Source: Lachnoclostridium sp. Marseille-P6806
Lineage (GTDB): Bacteria; Bacillota; Clostridia; Lachnospirales; Lachnospiraceae
Direction: 5' to 3'
Assembly: GCF_900625025.1 (NCBI RefSeq)
Contig: NZ_LR130580.1
Coordinates: 1 to 64,000 of the forward strand
DNA length: 64,000 nucleotides
Both the position numbers and the translations under genes were made by a program. This document shows positions 43,498 through 53,465 of this stretch, one piece after another. The notes beneath the pieces are model-generated. The model was not told the origin of the DNA, did no database searches, and worked only from the letters and a program-made list of their open reading frames with translations. Each line of letters begins with the position of its first letter. Positions within the stretch are counted from its first letter, which is position 1.

Positions 43498-44856
43498 CTA
43501 CACCGCAATATGCAGAACGTGCGTAGCGATGGTGAAATAAATCGTCAGAGAAACTGCATCCACGATCGTCGTCAGCAGAGGACTTGCCATGACCGCCGGG
43601 TCGAAGCCGATCCGTTTCGCCAGCATGGGGAGCATGCAGCCGATGCTCTTGGCTACAAAAATAACAAACACCAGCGTGACGCAGACAATCGCCGCCAGCT
43701 CCACGCCGATCCGGTCCACCGCGAGGAGCTTCAGAAAGTTGACCGCCGCCATGGACGCGCCGCACATCAGCGCTACCCGCGACTCTTTCCACAGCACGCG
43801 GAAGAAATTCTTGAACTCGATTTCATGCAGAGACATTCCGCGGATGATGGAGACGCTCGCCTGCGAGCCTGCATTTCCGCCGGAATCCATCAGCATCGGA
43901 ATATAAGCCGTCAGAATCACGTACGAAGCGAGCGCACTCTCATAGCGCGTGATGATCTGCCCCGTAAAAGTCGCGGAAATCATGAGGAACAGGAGCCACG
44001 GCATCCGCTTTGCGTAGGTTTCCCAGACGCTCACGCGGAAATACGGCTTCTCGGTCGGAATGATCGCGGCCATCTTCTCAATATCTTCCGTCGCCTCCTC
44101 GTCGATGATGTCGACGACGTCGTCGATCGTGATGATGCCAACCATCCGCCTTTCATTGTCCACAACCGGCATCGCGGTGAAATCGTACTTCTTGAATACT
44201 TGCGCCGCTTCTTCCTGATCGGTCATCGTATTGATGCTGATCACGTTTTCGTTCATGAAATCGCCGATCAGATCATCCTTGTCGCGGATCAGAAGGTAAC
44301 GCAGCGCGACCGTGCCGCAGAGCACGCGCTGCTTGTCAAGAACATAGCAGATATTGACGGTCTCCGAGTCGAGCCCGATCCTGCGGATGCGGCCGATCGC
44401 ATCCTCTACCGTCATTTCCTCTTTGAGGTCCACATATTCGACCGTCATGATGCTGCCGGCCGAATACTCCGGATAACGCATCAGGCGATTGATATCCGCG
44501 CGGGTCTCCGGCTTGGCGTTGCTCAGAATCCGCTTCACGACGTTGGCCGGCATTTCCTCCAGAAGATCCGTCGCGTCGTCGGCCATCAGATTGTCTATGA
44601 CGCTGGACGCCTCTTTCTCCGACAGCGCCGTGATAATATACTGCTGCCCCTCCAGCTGAAGCTGGGCAAACACGTCCGCCGCCATATCCTTGGGCAGCAG
44701 ACGGAACATCTTAAGCGAATCCTCGTCCTCCATCTCGTCCATGATCGCCGCAATATCCGCATCGTTCATGTCCTCCAGAGTCTGACGAAGCCTTGTGTAC
44801 TGCTTGCTGTCGAGAAGCTCTCTCAGCTCCTCGGGCGTGTTTTTCTCTTCCTCCAT
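43498..44856 (-). CDS. mgtE: Magnesium transporter MgtE
   Basis: A 452-residue MgtE channel. The cytoplasmic N domain of helical repeats (about 1-130) is followed by two CBS domains (about 135-255), the plug helix and five membrane helices. The pore motif region PMLMDSGGNAGSQAS is intact. The acidic N and CBS domains sense internal magnesium and gate the channel. The ATG at 44856 follows GAGGAG and overlaps the end of a short leader ORF in another frame. Confidence 0.94.
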   Translation of the reverse strand: MEEEKNTPEELRELLDSKQYTRLRQTLEDMNDADIAAIMDEMEDEDSLKMFRLLPKDMAADVFAQLQLEGQQYIITALSEKEASSVIDNLMADDATDLLEEMPANVVKRILSNAKPETRADINRLMRYPEYSAGSIMTVEYVDLKEEMTVEDAIGRIRRIGLDSETVNICYVLDKQRVLCGTVALRYLLIRDKDDLIGDFMNENVISINTMTDQEEAAQVFKKYDFTAMPVVDNERRMVGIITIDDVVDIIDEEATEDIEKMAAIIPTEKPYFRVSVWETYAKRMPWLLFLMISATFTGQIITRYESALASYVILTAYIPMLMDSGGNAGSQASVSIIRGMSLHEIEFKNFFRVLWKESRVALMCGASMAAVNFLKLLAVDRIGVELAAIVCVTLVFVIFVAKSIGCMLPMLAKRIGFDPAVMASPLLTTIVDAVSLTIYFTIATHVLHIAV

Positions 44857-44945
44857 GGAAGCGCTCCTCTCTCTGATGTGGTTTTCATGCTGCGGCACAA
44901 TCGCGGCAGAGGGTTATCGCTGCTGTGCATGCCCGTACTTTCCAT
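44823..44945 (-). CDS. Short leader ORF overlapping the mgtE start
   Basis: A 40-codon frame starts with ATG at 44945, preceded by a perfect AAGGAGGT at 44953-44960 with eight-base spacing. The peptide reads MESTGMHSSDNPLPRL and ends after the mgtE start, overlapping it by 34 bases in a different frame. The strong ribosome site suggests real translation. It could couple to or regulate mgtE translation, loosely like the mgtL leader of enterobacteria, but no homology is claimed. Confidence 0.45.
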   Translation of the reverse strand: MESTGMHSSDNPLPRLCRSMKTTSERGALPWRKRKTRPRS

Positions 44946-45017
44946 AAAAACCACCTCCTTTCACGCTTCCGGCCCGCGTTCTGCATCTCTCCGCACAAAC
45001 GCAATTTTCAACTTACC

Positions 45018-45707
45018 TTACCCCACGGAAAATTCATTGTCAATGGAAAAAAAGCCGCTTTCCTCCACCGCAATCTCCGCCTTTCCCGCGGTGAGCTCCT
45101 CCAGCTCTCTTCTCCGTTTCTCCGTTTCGGCACAGGGAACGGTAAGGCGCAGCGATATCTGCTCGGCATACACCGGCTCCTCAAAAGACAGCCTCTCCCG
45201 CGACAGCCAGAAAAGGATGCGGTCAAGCTGGCGGTAGCCGATACGGAGCCCGAGCACATCGCAGGCGCACATTCTGACAATCTGCGCCTGCGCAAGAGCC
45301 GCCTTTGCCGCCGCGGTATAGGCGCGCATCAGCCCGCCGGTTCCAAGGAGCGTCCCTCCGAAATAGCGCGTCACAATCACCATGCAGTCCGTCAGATCGT
45401 TTCCTTTCAGGAGTTCGAGCATCGGGTTCCCCGCTGTCCCGGAGGGCTCCCCGTCGTCTGACGCGCGCTCGGTGCGGGGTGCCCCGCCCGTGCCGGTGAT
45501 CCATGCCGAGCAGTGATGCTTTGCATCATAATAGCGTTTCTTCTCCTCTGCGAGCGCGACAGACACCTCCTCTTCGCAGCTCACATGCAGGGCTCTGGCC
45601 AGAAAACGGGACTTTTTTTCCGCATACGCCCCCGTTCCTTCCGCGCCGATTGTCCGATAGTCTCTGCGCTGCTCCTCCCGCAGCGCCCCGTCCTGTTTTT
45701 CCGCCAT
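45018..45707 (-). CDS. YigZ/IMPACT family protein
   Basis: A 229-residue protein of the UPF0029/IMPACT family. The N-terminal domain shows the family pattern EKKSRFLARALHV, then HHCSAWITG, DDGEPSGTAGNPML and the VTRYFGGTLLGTGGLMRAY motif; a ferredoxin-like C-terminal domain follows. Its biochemical role is not established; relatives influence translation stress responses. It is divergent from the penicillin-binding protein gene. Confidence 0.92.
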   Translation of the reverse strand: MAEKQDGALREEQRRDYRTIGAEGTGAYAEKKSRFLARALHVSCEEEVSVALAEEKKRYYDAKHHCSAWITGTGGAPRTERASDDGEPSGTAGNPMLELLKGNDLTDCMVIVTRYFGGTLLGTGGLMRAYTAAAKAALAQAQIVRMCACDVLGLRIGYRQLDRILFWLSRERLSFEEPVYAEQISLRLTVPCAETEKRRRELEELTAGKAEIAVEESGFFSIDNEFSVG

Positions 45708-45728
45708 ACATTTTCCTCTGCTGTTTTA

Positions 45729-45737
45729 TGATATAAT
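45729..45737 (+). promoter_or_regulatory. Extended -10 promoter of the penicillin-binding protein gene
   Basis: TGATATAAT is an extended -10 element (TGN before TATAAT). No good -35 box is present 17 bp upstream, which is usual for extended -10 promoters. It lies 66 bases before the PBP start. Confidence 0.5.
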
Positions 45738-45803
45738 GAGCTGTACATATTTGCACCAAACGAACCGAATCTTCGTTTCCGAAAGGATATAACCACAGTA
45801 TAT

Positions 45804-48566
45804 ATGAACTACGGCAAATCGAGTATCGAGAAAACAAAAAAGGAGCTGGCCTCCCGCTCCCGCAAGCGTTCCCGTAAGATAGCGCTCAGCGTGGTGCAGC
45901 TCCTCCTCATCAGCCTCGGAGCGGCCGCCGTCATGGTTCTCGCCATCGGCGTTGGCGCTTTCCGGGCCATTATCGACACCGCTCCGGACATCGGCAATAT
46001 CGACGTGACGCCCAGCGGCTTTTCCACCTTTGTCTATGACAGCGAGGGCAATCAGACCGCCAAGCTGGTCTCCACCGACTCGAACCGCATTCCCGTCACC
46101 ATGGATATGGTTCCCAAGGATCTGTGCAATGCCTTTGTCGCCATCGAGGATGAACGCTTCTATGAACACCGCGGCGTCGACATTCAGGGCATTCTCCGCG
46201 CCGGCGTCAAGGGACTGACCTCCGGGAATTTTTCCGAGGGAGCCTCCACAATCACGCAGCAGCTTCTCAAAAACAACGTGTTCACCAGCTGGACGAGCGA
46301 AACCTTTGCGGAGAGCGTCCGCCGCAAGATTCAGGAGCAGTATCTTGCCATCGAGCTTGAGAAAAAGATGAGCAAGGCCGATATTCTGCTCAATTATATG
46401 AACACCATCAACTTAGGGCACAGCACGCTCGGCATTCAGGCTGCCTCTCTCCGGTATTTCGGCAAATCCGTCAGCGAGCTTTCTCTTTCGGAATCCGCCG
46501 TCATTGCCGGCATCACGCAGAACCCCACCCGCTACGATCCGATTGTCTACCCTGAAAAAAACGCCGAACGGCGCGCAATGGTTCTCGGCAGCATGCTGAA
46601 GCTCGGCTTCATCACCGACGAAGAATACCGCAAGGCCTCGGATGACAACGTATACGACCGCATTCAGATCGTCGACGTCGAGACGGATGACACCGAGGTG
46701 AACTCCTACTTTGTCGACGCCTTGACCAACCAGATTCTGGAGGATCTGATGGCGGCGGGCTATACCGAAACGCAGGCTTATACACTCCTCTATTCCGGAG
46801 GACTCAACATCTACTCCACGCAGGATCCCGCCATACAGGCAATCTGCGATGAAGTGACCTCCAATCCGGAAAATTACCCCGAGGGCACCCGTTATCTCAT
46901 GAGCTATCAGCTCACCGTCCGGTCTGCAGACGGCGAGATCACCAATTACAGTTCGGAAATGTTCGAGGACTGGCTCCGGCAGAACAACATCAGCCGAAGC
47001 CTCCTTTTCCCTGATGAAAGCTCCGCCGACGAGGCCGCCGCACAGTTCCGCGAGGCCGTTGTCGGGGACGGCGAGGTGCAGGGCGAATCCCGATCTCTCA
47101 CGCCCCAGCCGCAGATTTCTCTGACCATCGAAGACCAGCACACCGGAGCCGTCGTCGCCATGGTCGGCGGGCGCGGCGCGAAGCTGGCCAACCGCACCCT
47201 GAACCGCGCGACCGACACGATGCGGCAGCCCGGTTCTACGTTCAAGGTAGTCTCCACCTATGCCCCCGCTCTCGACAGCGCCGGCATGACGCTGGCCACT
47301 ACGCAGGACGACGCGCCGTTTTCCTACGACAACGGAACGCCGGTGCGCAACTGGTACGGCGAAGCCTACCGCGGACTTTCCTCTCTTCGCGTCGGAATCC
47401 AGAATTCCATGAACATCGTCGCCGTCAAAACGCTCAAGGAGATCACGCCGCAGCTCGGCATCGACTATCTCAAAAACTTAGGCATCACCACGCTCGTAGA
47501 GGGTGAAACCATCAACGGCGTGTATTATTCGGACAACAATCTGTCGCTCTCCCTCGGCGGCATCACGAACGGCGTAAAGAATATCGAGCTGAACGGCGCC
47601 TACGCCACCATCGCAAACGGCGGCATATATATCAAGCCGAAGCTCTACATAAAAATCACGGATCACGACGGCAAGGTGATTCTTGACAATACGGAGGGCG
47701 AGACCCGCCGCGTTCTTAAGGAGACAACGGCATGGCTCCTCACCTCCGCCATGGAGGACGTCGTCACAAAAGGTACCGGAACCCGCGTCAATTTCGGGAC
47801 GACCGCCATCGCGGGCAAGACCGGAACCACCTCCGACTACAATGACGTATGGTTCTGCGGCTACACCGATTATTATACCGCCTCCTGCTGGGCCGGCTTT
47901 GACGACAACACCAAGCTCAGCTCCTCCACTGAAAAGGCGCTTGCCCAGACGATCTGGAAAAACTGCATGGCACAGATTCACGCAGAATTACCCGCGCGGC
48001 AGTTTGCGATGCCGGAGGGCATTGTGCGGCAGACCATCTGCACCGCCTCGGGGCTTCTCCCCGTGGCCGGCCTGTGCGACGCTACGCTCGGACAGGAATA
48101 TTTTGACAAGGACACTCTGCCCACACAGACATGCAACATTCACTATCAGGGAATGATCTGCGAATATTCCGGTCTCCCCGCGGCCGACGGCTGTCCTTTC
48201 GCCGTGCAGGGCGTTCTCAGCGTCCCGCCCGAGTCCGTCGGGCAGCGCTGTGAGCATACAGCGGCCTTTATGGCGACCCCCGAGGGGCAGGCCACCGCCG
48301 CACAGCAGCAGCAGGAGCTCAGCCAGCGACATCTGGCAGCCTCCATAGGCGATGCCAACGCCCGACTTCAGGCCGCGGCGGATGCGCTCGCTCAGGCACA
48401 GTCTGCGCTGGTCGCCGCGCAGCAGGGAGGGGACGCCGCTGCGATCTCCGCCGCGCAGCAGCAGGTGCAGACCGCCGCAGAGGCCTATAACGCCGCTGCC
48501 GCCGTTCAGGCGGCCGCAGCTGCAGCAGCGGCTGCCTCCGGCGGTTCTGCTGTTCCCGGACAGTAA
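45804..48566 (+). CDS. Class A penicillin-binding protein (PBP1A type)
   Basis: A 920-residue bifunctional peptidoglycan synthase. A basic cytoplasmic tail and one membrane helix (about 28-55) precede the GT51 glycosyltransferase domain, with catalytic Glu115 in AIEDERFYEHRG and SEGASTITQQLLKN. The transpeptidase domain has Ser478 in GSTFK, an SMN motif in GIQNSMNIV and Lys672 in AGKTGTTSD. The C-terminal 120 residues are Ala/Gln-rich and helical (for example AADALAQAQSALVAAQQ), unlike the Pro/Gly/Asn tails of many such enzymes. It acts at the outer face of the membrane. Confidence 0.95.
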   Translation: MNYGKSSIEKTKKELASRSRKRSRKIALSVVQLLLISLGAAAVMVLAIGVGAFRAIIDTAPDIGNIDVTPSGFSTFVYDSEGNQTAKLVSTDSNRIPVTMDMVPKDLCNAFVAIEDERFYEHRGVDIQGILRAGVKGLTSGNFSEGASTITQQLLKNNVFTSWTSETFAESVRRKIQEQYLAIELEKKMSKADILLNYMNTINLGHSTLGIQAASLRYFGKSVSELSLSESAVIAGITQNPTRYDPIVYPEKNAERRAMVLGSMLKLGFITDEEYRKASDDNVYDRIQIVDVETDDTEVNSYFVDALTNQILEDLMAAGYTETQAYTLLYSGGLNIYSTQDPAIQAICDEVTSNPENYPEGTRYLMSYQLTVRSADGEITNYSSEMFEDWLRQNNISRSLLFPDESSADEAAAQFREAVVGDGEVQGESRSLTPQPQISLTIEDQHTGAVVAMVGGRGAKLANRTLNRATDTMRQPGSTFKVVSTYAPALDSAGMTLATTQDDAPFSYDNGTPVRNWYGEAYRGLSSLRVGIQNSMNIVAVKTLKEITPQLGIDYLKNLGITTLVEGETINGVYYSDNNLSLSLGGITNGVKNIELNGAYATIANGGIYIKPKLYIKITDHDGKVILDNTEGETRRVLKETTAWLLTSAMEDVVTKGTGTRVNFGTTAIAGKTGTTSDYNDVWFCGYTDYYTASCWAGFDDNTKLSSSTEKALAQTIWKNCMAQIHAELPARQFAMPEGIVRQTICTASGLLPVAGLCDATLGQEYFDKDTLPTQTCNIHYQGMICEYSGLPAADGCPFAVQGVLSVPPESVGQRCEHTAAFMATPEGQATAAQQQQELSQRHLAASIGDANARLQAAADALAQAQSALVAAQQGGDAAAISAAQQQVQTAAEAYNAAAAVQAAAAAAAAASGGSAVPGQ

Positions 48567-48637
48567 TCAAAACAAGCCAGATAAAAAGGAGGAATCGGTG
48601 AAAAAGGGCCGAATACCGGAAATCACATTCATTGATT

Positions 48638-50002
48638 TCATCCACGGGCGCTGTAAATCCTTTTTTTCCTCACAAAATATTCATAATAGATCCAGAACGC
48701 AGCCGACGAGACCAGCCATGAGAACGGATAGCTGTACAAAATGGTGTGAAGCCCCTGCCATCGCGGCACCACGGTGTAAATCCAGACGATACGCAGCAGG
48801 CAGACGCCCCCTATGGTAATGATCGTCGGTATGACCACCGCGCCCATCCCCTGCAGCGAGCTGGACAGAATCTCAATGCTGATGTACGCGATCAGCATCG
48901 GCGCCATGAATTCAATGACCTCTCTCCCGATCTCCATGACGGCGGGATCGCCGGTAAACAGGTGGAGAAACGGTTCTTTCTGCGTCAGAAATACGGCAAT
49001 CATGAAAAATGTAAAGCCTGCGGAGATCACCATCCCCTCTCTCACACATCTTCTGACCCGGTCATATCTTCCCGCCCCGTAGTTCTGTCCGATAAAAGTC
49101 GTGACTGCAATGCCCAGTGAATTGATGATCATCCAGTAGATCGCATCGATTCTTTCCCAGACCGTCCACGCTGCAACCGTATCCGTGCCGAATCCGTTGA
49201 TGCAGCGCTGAATCAGAACATTGGAAAAGCTGTACATCAGCGACCGCAGCGCCGCCGGAACGCCGATCCGGAAAATTCTTATGAAATATTCTCTCTCCAC
49301 GCGGATTCTGCGCAGCTCCAGACGGTAAATTTCCTTTGAACGGATCATGTAAAAAAGCGTTGCCGCGGCGCTCACATACTGGGACAGTATCGTCGCCAGA
49401 GCGACACCCCACACACCCATATGGAAAATCATGACGGTCACCAGATCAAGAATGATGTTCGCCAGGGCTCCCGCCACCAGAAAGCAGAACGGCGCTTTGG
49501 AATTTCCTGCCCCGCGAAGAATGGATGCGCCGAAATTGTAGATCATATTGCCGAGCATTCCGCAGGCATAAATCCGCATATACAGGAGGGAAAGGCCGGC
49601 GATGTCCTCCGGCGTCCCCATGGCGCGGAGCATGGTTTCCGAAAAGAGAAGAAGCGTCACATTCAGCACCACGCCCCCGATCAGCGCAAGCGCCATTGAT
49701 GTGTGCACGGCCCGGTGCACCTCTTCTCTCCGTCCGGCTCCGACAAACTGAGCCACAACGACCGATGAGCCGGCGGAAATTCCCACAAAAAGCCCAACAA
49801 ACAGACTGATCAGAATCCCGGTAGAGCCTCCCACCGCGGAGAGCGCCTCTTTTCCGACAAAACGCCCGACCACGATCGCATCGACCGTATTATAAAGTAT
49901 CTGAAAGAACGTTCCTCCCAGAAGCGGAAAGAAAAACAGCAGAAGCTGCTTCCAGATCGTTCCTGTTATGATGGCGTTCTTTTCCTGCGCTGTCTCCGTC
50001 AT
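48638..50002 (-). CDS. MATE family efflux transporter
   Basis: A 454-residue multidrug and toxin extrusion protein with about twelve hydrophobic segments. The repeated MATE signature is visible in the first half (TVDAIVVGRFVGKEALSAVG) and second half (AWTVWERIDAIYWMIINSLG). It exports small molecules by Na+ or H+ antiport; the substrate is unknown. The ATG at 50002 lies six bases after GGGGG; a GTG two codons earlier is the alternative. It converges with the PBP gene. Confidence 0.93.
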   Translation of the reverse strand: MTETAQEKNAIITGTIWKQLLLFFFPLLGGTFFQILYNTVDAIVVGRFVGKEALSAVGGSTGILISLFVGLFVGISAGSSVVVAQFVGAGRREEVHRAVHTSMALALIGGVVLNVTLLLFSETMLRAMGTPEDIAGLSLLYMRIYACGMLGNMIYNFGASILRGAGNSKAPFCFLVAGALANIILDLVTVMIFHMGVWGVALATILSQYVSAAATLFYMIRSKEIYRLELRRIRVEREYFIRIFRIGVPAALRSLMYSFSNVLIQRCINGFGTDTVAAWTVWERIDAIYWMIINSLGIAVTTFIGQNYGAGRYDRVRRCVREGMVISAGFTFFMIAVFLTQKEPFLHLFTGDPAVMEIGREVIEFMAPMLIAYISIEILSSSLQGMGAVVIPTIITIGGVCLLRIVWIYTVVPRWQGLHTILYSYPFSWLVSSAAFWIYYEYFVRKKRIYSARG

Positions 50003-50165
50003 ATTCACCCCCGTGCCGCACCCGCTGCGTTCGGCACGTGCAAGATCATAGCATGTTTTCCGGGCTTTGCGTCATCACATTTCATTTCTTTTTTATAAAT
50101 AAATCACAAATTGGAAACACAACTCCGAAAAAACTGCGCTACAATCATCAGAAAGGAGTACGAAA

Positions 50166-52031
50166 ATGAACGAAGTAAAGCCACCGAAAAAACCACTCAT
50201 GTTTTATGCAACAATCGCGGCCATGCTCATTCTTGTCATGAATCTGTTCATGCTTCCCCGGGTCCGCAAAATGACTGTGCAGGATGTGGACTACGCCACA
50301 TTCATGTCCATGACGGAAAACCGGCAGATCGGAAGCGTGCAGATAGACGGCGATGAAATCCTGTTTACCAACGCCGATGACACCCGCCTCTACCGCACCG
50401 GCGCCATTGAGGATCCGGAGCTGGTCGAGCGGCTGTACGCCTCCGGCGCACATTTTTCAAGCAAAATATACGAGGATGTCTCGCCGATCGTGACGTTTCT
50501 CTTCTCATGGATTCTGCCGATCCTTATTTTCTGGCTGCTCGGCCGCTGGCTCTCCAACCGCCTGATGAGCCGGGAGGGCGGCCCGAACTCACTGATGTTC
50601 GGAATGGGAAAGTCCAATGCCAAGATCTATGTGCATTCCTCTGACGGCATCCGCTTTGCGGATGTCGCCGGTGAGGAGGAGGCCAAGGAAAACCTGACGG
50701 AAATTGTGAACTACCTGAAAAACCCCTCCCAGTATCAGGAAATCGGCGCGCGCATGCCCAAGGGCATACTGCTTGTCGGCCCTCCCGGAACCGGCAAAAC
50801 CATGCTGGCCAAGGCCGTAGCCGGCGAGGCTGCCGTCCCGTTCTTTTCCATGTCCGGCTCGGAGTTTGTCGAAATGTTCGTGGGCATGGGCGCTTCCAAG
50901 GTCCGCGACCTGTTCCGGCAGGCCAAGGAGAAAGCCCCCTGCATCGTCTTCATTGATGAAATCGACGCCATCGGCAAAAAGAGAGACGGCGGCGCATTCG
51001 GAGGAAACGACGAGCGTGAACAGACGCTGAACCAGCTTCTGACAGAAATGGACGGCTTTGAGAGCAACAACGGTGTGATCATTCTTGCCGCCACCAACCG
51101 TCCGGAATCTCTGGATCCCGCGCTGACCCGTCCGGGCCGCTTCGACCGCCGGGTTCCCGTCGAGCTCCCGGATCTGCAGGGACGGATTGATATCCTGAAA
51201 GTCCACGCAAAGAAAATCCGCATCTCTGACGACATCGACTTTGAAAAAGTCGCCCGCATGGCCTCCGGCGCGTCCGGCGCGGAGCTCGCCAACATCGTCA
51301 ACGAGGCTGCCCTGCGCGCCGTTCGAAGCGGAAGACGCTTTGCAAACGAAGCGGATATGGAAGACAGCATCGAGGTCGTCATCGCCGGATACCAGAAGAA
51401 AAATGCGATACTCACCGATAAGGAAAAATGGACGGTCGCCTACCATGAAATCGGTCACGCGCTGGTCGCAGCGATGCAAACCGACTCGGCCCCCGTCACC
51501 AAGATCACCATCATCCCCCGCACCAGCGGTGCTCTGGGCTATACCATGCAGGTGGATGAGGGCAACCATTATCTGATGAGCCGGGAGGAGCTGGAAAACA
51601 AGATCGCAACGCTCACGGGAGGAAGAGCCGCCGAGGAGCTGGTCTTCGGCACAATTACCACCGGAGCCTCCAACGATATCGAGCAGGCCACAAGAATCGC
51701 CCGCTCCATGATCACGCGCTACGGCATGAGCAAAAACTTCGACATGATGGCACTGGAGACGGTGAATAATCAGTATCTAGGCGGAGATACCACCCTCGTC
51801 TGCGGCGCGGAAACCGTCAACGAGGTCGACAGACAGGTCGAGACGCTGATCCGGCGGCAGCATGGAAAGGCGACGGAGCTTCTGACAAGGAACCGCGCAA
51901 AGCTTGACGAGCTTGCAAAGCATCTCTATTCCCGTGAGACCATCACCGGCGAAGAATTCATGAAGATTCTGAACCGCCATGAAGAGGGCAAATCGGAGAA
52001 CGCTTCTCCCGACGCAGCTACAGCGTCCTGA
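50166..52031 (+). CDS. ftsH: ATP-dependent zinc metalloprotease FtsH
   Basis: A 621-residue membrane protease that degrades misfolded membrane and some cytosolic proteins. Two membrane helices (about 10-30 and 108-127) flank a small external domain. The AAA domain has Walker A GPPGTGKT at 205-212, Walker [12 protein letters not shown] and the second region of homology [20 protein letters not shown]. The zinc site is His427-Glu-Ile-Gly-His431. AAGGAG precedes the start. A bidirectional terminator follows. Confidence 0.97.
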   Translation: MNEVKPPKKPLMFYATIAAMLILVMNLFMLPRVRKMTVQDVDYATFMSMTENRQIGSVQIDGDEILFTNADDTRLYRTGAIEDPELVERLYASGAHFSSKIYEDVSPIVTFLFSWILPILIFWLLGRWLSNRLMSREGGPNSLMFGMGKSNAKIYVHSSDGIRFADVAGEEEAKENLTEIVNYLKNPSQYQEIGARMPKGILLVGPPGTGKTMLAKAVAGEAAVPFFSMSGSEFVEMFVGMGASKVRDLFRQAKEKAPCIVFIDEIDAIGKKRDGGAFGGNDEREQTLNQLLTEMDGFESNNGVIILAATNRPESLDPALTRPGRFDRRVPVELPDLQGRIDILKVHAKKIRISDDIDFEKVARMASGASGAELANIVNEAALRAVRSGRRFANEADMEDSIEVVIAGYQKKNAILTDKEKWTVAYHEIGHALVAAMQTDSAPVTKITIIPRTSGALGYTMQVDEGNHYLMSREELENKIATLTGGRAAEELVFGTITTGASNDIEQATRIARSMITRYGMSKNFDMMALETVNNQYLGGDTTLVCGAETVNEVDRQVETLIRRQHGKATELLTRNRAKLDELAKHLYSRETITGEEFMKILNRHEEGKSENASPDAATAS

Positions 52032-52040
52032 GCCGCAGCG

Positions 52041-52090
52041 AAGAAAAACCGGCAGACTGTCCGCTTTCAGACAGCCGCCGGTTTTCTTCT
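52041..52090. terminator. Bidirectional terminator between ftsH and the hydrogenase operon
   Basis: The stem pairs AGAAAAACCGGC (from 52042) with GCCGGTTTTCTT (52077-52088), with an inner CTGTC/GACAG stem. T runs flank it on both strands, so it can end both ftsH (plus) and the hydrogenase operon (minus). Confidence 0.8.
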
Positions 52091-52130
52091 GCTTTTATGA
52101 ATACTCCCTTTATAAATACTTATGGTGCGA

Positions 52131-52514
52131 TCACAGATTGCCGTTCTTCTTTTTTAATTCCTCCATCGACGTGACCAGAATCTGTCCCTTTCCGTCCAGA
52201 AGATTATCGGGAAGAAAGAGGCGCTCGCTGGTATCCAGACCCTCGAATGCAATGTCCATCAGCTCGCCGATCTCCCGCTCCGGCCATGCCGCCGCCTGAT
52301 CGTAGATGTCGGAAATGCTGGGGAGCACAGACTCCCCTCTCACCTCATATTCACGAATCGTCGGTCCCTCGCTGTAATCGTACATCACGACCGGCGTTCC
52401 GTCTTTTTCAAGAAACGCGTGAATCATAACGAGGAGACGGTTTTCCCCCCTCATCTTCGCGGCGATTTCCCGGATCTCTTCTTTCGTAATCTGCACAATC
52501 TCCGTCTTCTGCAT
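52131..52514 (-). CDS. Hydrogenase NuoC/EchD/MbhK-like subunit
   Basis: A 127-residue protein, shorter than most NuoC homologues, that retains the family signature AAWPEREIGELMDIAFEGL, which resembles the WxEREVxDMFGIxFxGH motif of the 30-kDa complex I subunit. The stretch VMYDYSEGPTIREYEV forms the expected beta region. In group 4 hydrogenases this subunit bridges the catalytic large subunit and the electron-carrying subunits. It is the last gene of the operon, two bases after the ferredoxin-like gene. Confidence 0.8.
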   Translation of the reverse strand: MQKTEIVQITKEEIREIAAKMRGENRLLVMIHAFLEKDGTPVVMYDYSEGPTIREYEVRGESVLPSISDIYDQAAAWPEREIGELMDIAFEGLDTSERLFLPDNLLDGKGQILVTSMEELKKKNGNL

Positions 52515-52516
52515 AT

Positions 52517-52987
52517 TCAGACCTTTTCCTCCTGCTTCTCCGCCGCAGCCTTTTTCTTCGCCTCTGCCGCCGCTTTCATCGCAGCAAGCTGCTCCGGCGT
52601 AAATTTGGGAGCGGCAGGCTTCTTTTTCTGAAAGCTCCCCGTCACGAGAAAGTCCTTGGGATCGCTGCTGACCATCATATAATCATCCGTCATAACAATG
52701 GAATGCTGCGAGCAGAAATCCGCACACATGCCGCAGAATGTGCAGCTTGTCATATCAAAGGTGAACGTGATCTCCTGCGTCTCCCCGTCGATCTCCCGGA
52801 TGGTGCGGGTCATGCACTGCGGGGCACACACCCGGATGCACATTCCGCAGTTAACACACTTTGTCGGGTCATAGGAAAGCCGCCCCCGATAGCACTCTGC
52901 CGCTTTCGGCGCCGCGCTGCCGGGAAATCGTTCCGTCGCCGGTTTTTTGAACAGATTTCTGATCGCCTCACCAAAATAAGGTAACAT
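52517..52987 (-). CDS. Hydrogenase ferredoxin-like subunit (NuoI/EchF/MbhN type)
   Basis: A 156-residue iron-sulfur protein with two [4Fe-4S] sites: Cys44-47-50-54 in CVNCGMCIRVC and Cys82-85-88-92 in CTFCGMCADFC. It should pass electrons from reduced ferredoxin to the small subunit. The usual Pro after the fourth Cys is replaced in both clusters. The C-terminal 35 residues are Lys/Ala-rich. The ATG at 52987 is ten bases after GGAGG. Confidence 0.9.
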   Translation of the reverse strand: MLPYFGEAIRNLFKKPATERFPGSAAPKAAECYRGRLSYDPTKCVNCGMCIRVCAPQCMTRTIREIDGETQEITFTFDMTSCTFCGMCADFCSQHSIVMTDDYMMVSSDPKDFLVTGSFQKKKPAAPKFTPEQLAAMKAAAEAKKKAAAEKQEEKV

Positions 52988-53009
52988 AAGCGTACATCCT
53001 CCGCCATCG

Positions 53010-53456
53010 TCAGCCGTGCATCCGGCTGCGTTTTTTCTCAAGAAGCTCCGCCGCCTGTGCCAGCGCCGCAATGATCGCTTCCGGCTTCGGCGTGCAGCCG
53101 CCCACCGATACATCCACATGCGTCCACTTCTCCAGCGGTCCGTCGATCGCATAGCTCCCTTTGAATACATTCCCGGAACGGGGGCAGGAGCCCAGACTCA
53201 CCACACAGAACGGTTCCGGCACCTGTGCCAGCGTTCTGACCAGCCTTTCACGGCTCTGCATCGTGATCGGTCCGCTGACCACCACAATATCCGCCTGCCT
53301 CGGCGAGCCGGTGAGCCGGAATCCGAAGCGCTCCGCGTCGTAGCGCGGCGTGAGAACAGAAACCAGCTCGATATCGCACCCGTTGCACGAGCCCGCATTG
53401 ATATGAAAGATCCACGGGCTTTTCTTCATACTGCTGTCAATCCATTTCTGAAACAT
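53010..53456 (-). CDS. [NiFe]-hydrogenase small subunit (NuoB/EchC/MbhJ type)
   Basis: A 148-residue group 4 small subunit holding the single [4Fe-4S] cluster next to the NiFe site. All four ligands are present: Cys24 and Cys27 in GSCNGCDIE, Cys91 in SLGSCPRSG and Cys121 in GGCTPKPE. I favour the ATG at 53456, preceded by GGTGATT; two earlier in-frame Met codons lie inside repeat copy C, whose end abuts this gene. Confidence 0.92.
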   Translation of the reverse strand: MFQKWIDSSMKKSPWIFHINAGSCNGCDIELVSVLTPRYDAERFGFRLTGSPRQADIVVVSGPITMQSRERLVRTLAQVPEPFCVVSLGSCPRSGNVFKGSYAIDGPLEKWTHVDVSVGGCTPKPEAIIAALAQAAELLEKKRSRMHG

Positions 53457-53465
53457 AGGAATCAC

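Noticed and set aside
42867-43508. A 213-codon minus-strand frame overlapping the orphan gene
   Set aside because: The plus-strand frame has a good AAGGAG ribosome site at its ATG; the minus frame has no comparable signal. Some doubt remains because neither is recognised.
43384-45237. A 617-codon plus-strand frame opposite mgtE and yigZ
   Set aside because: Antisense to two well-supported genes, His/Arg-rich, with no recognisable domain or ribosome site.
48581-48819. AAGGAGG and a GTG at about 48598 opening a short plus-strand frame after the PBP gene
   Set aside because: The frame runs antisense into the MATE gene and encodes nothing recognisable; it may be the remnant of a lost gene start, but cannot be supported.
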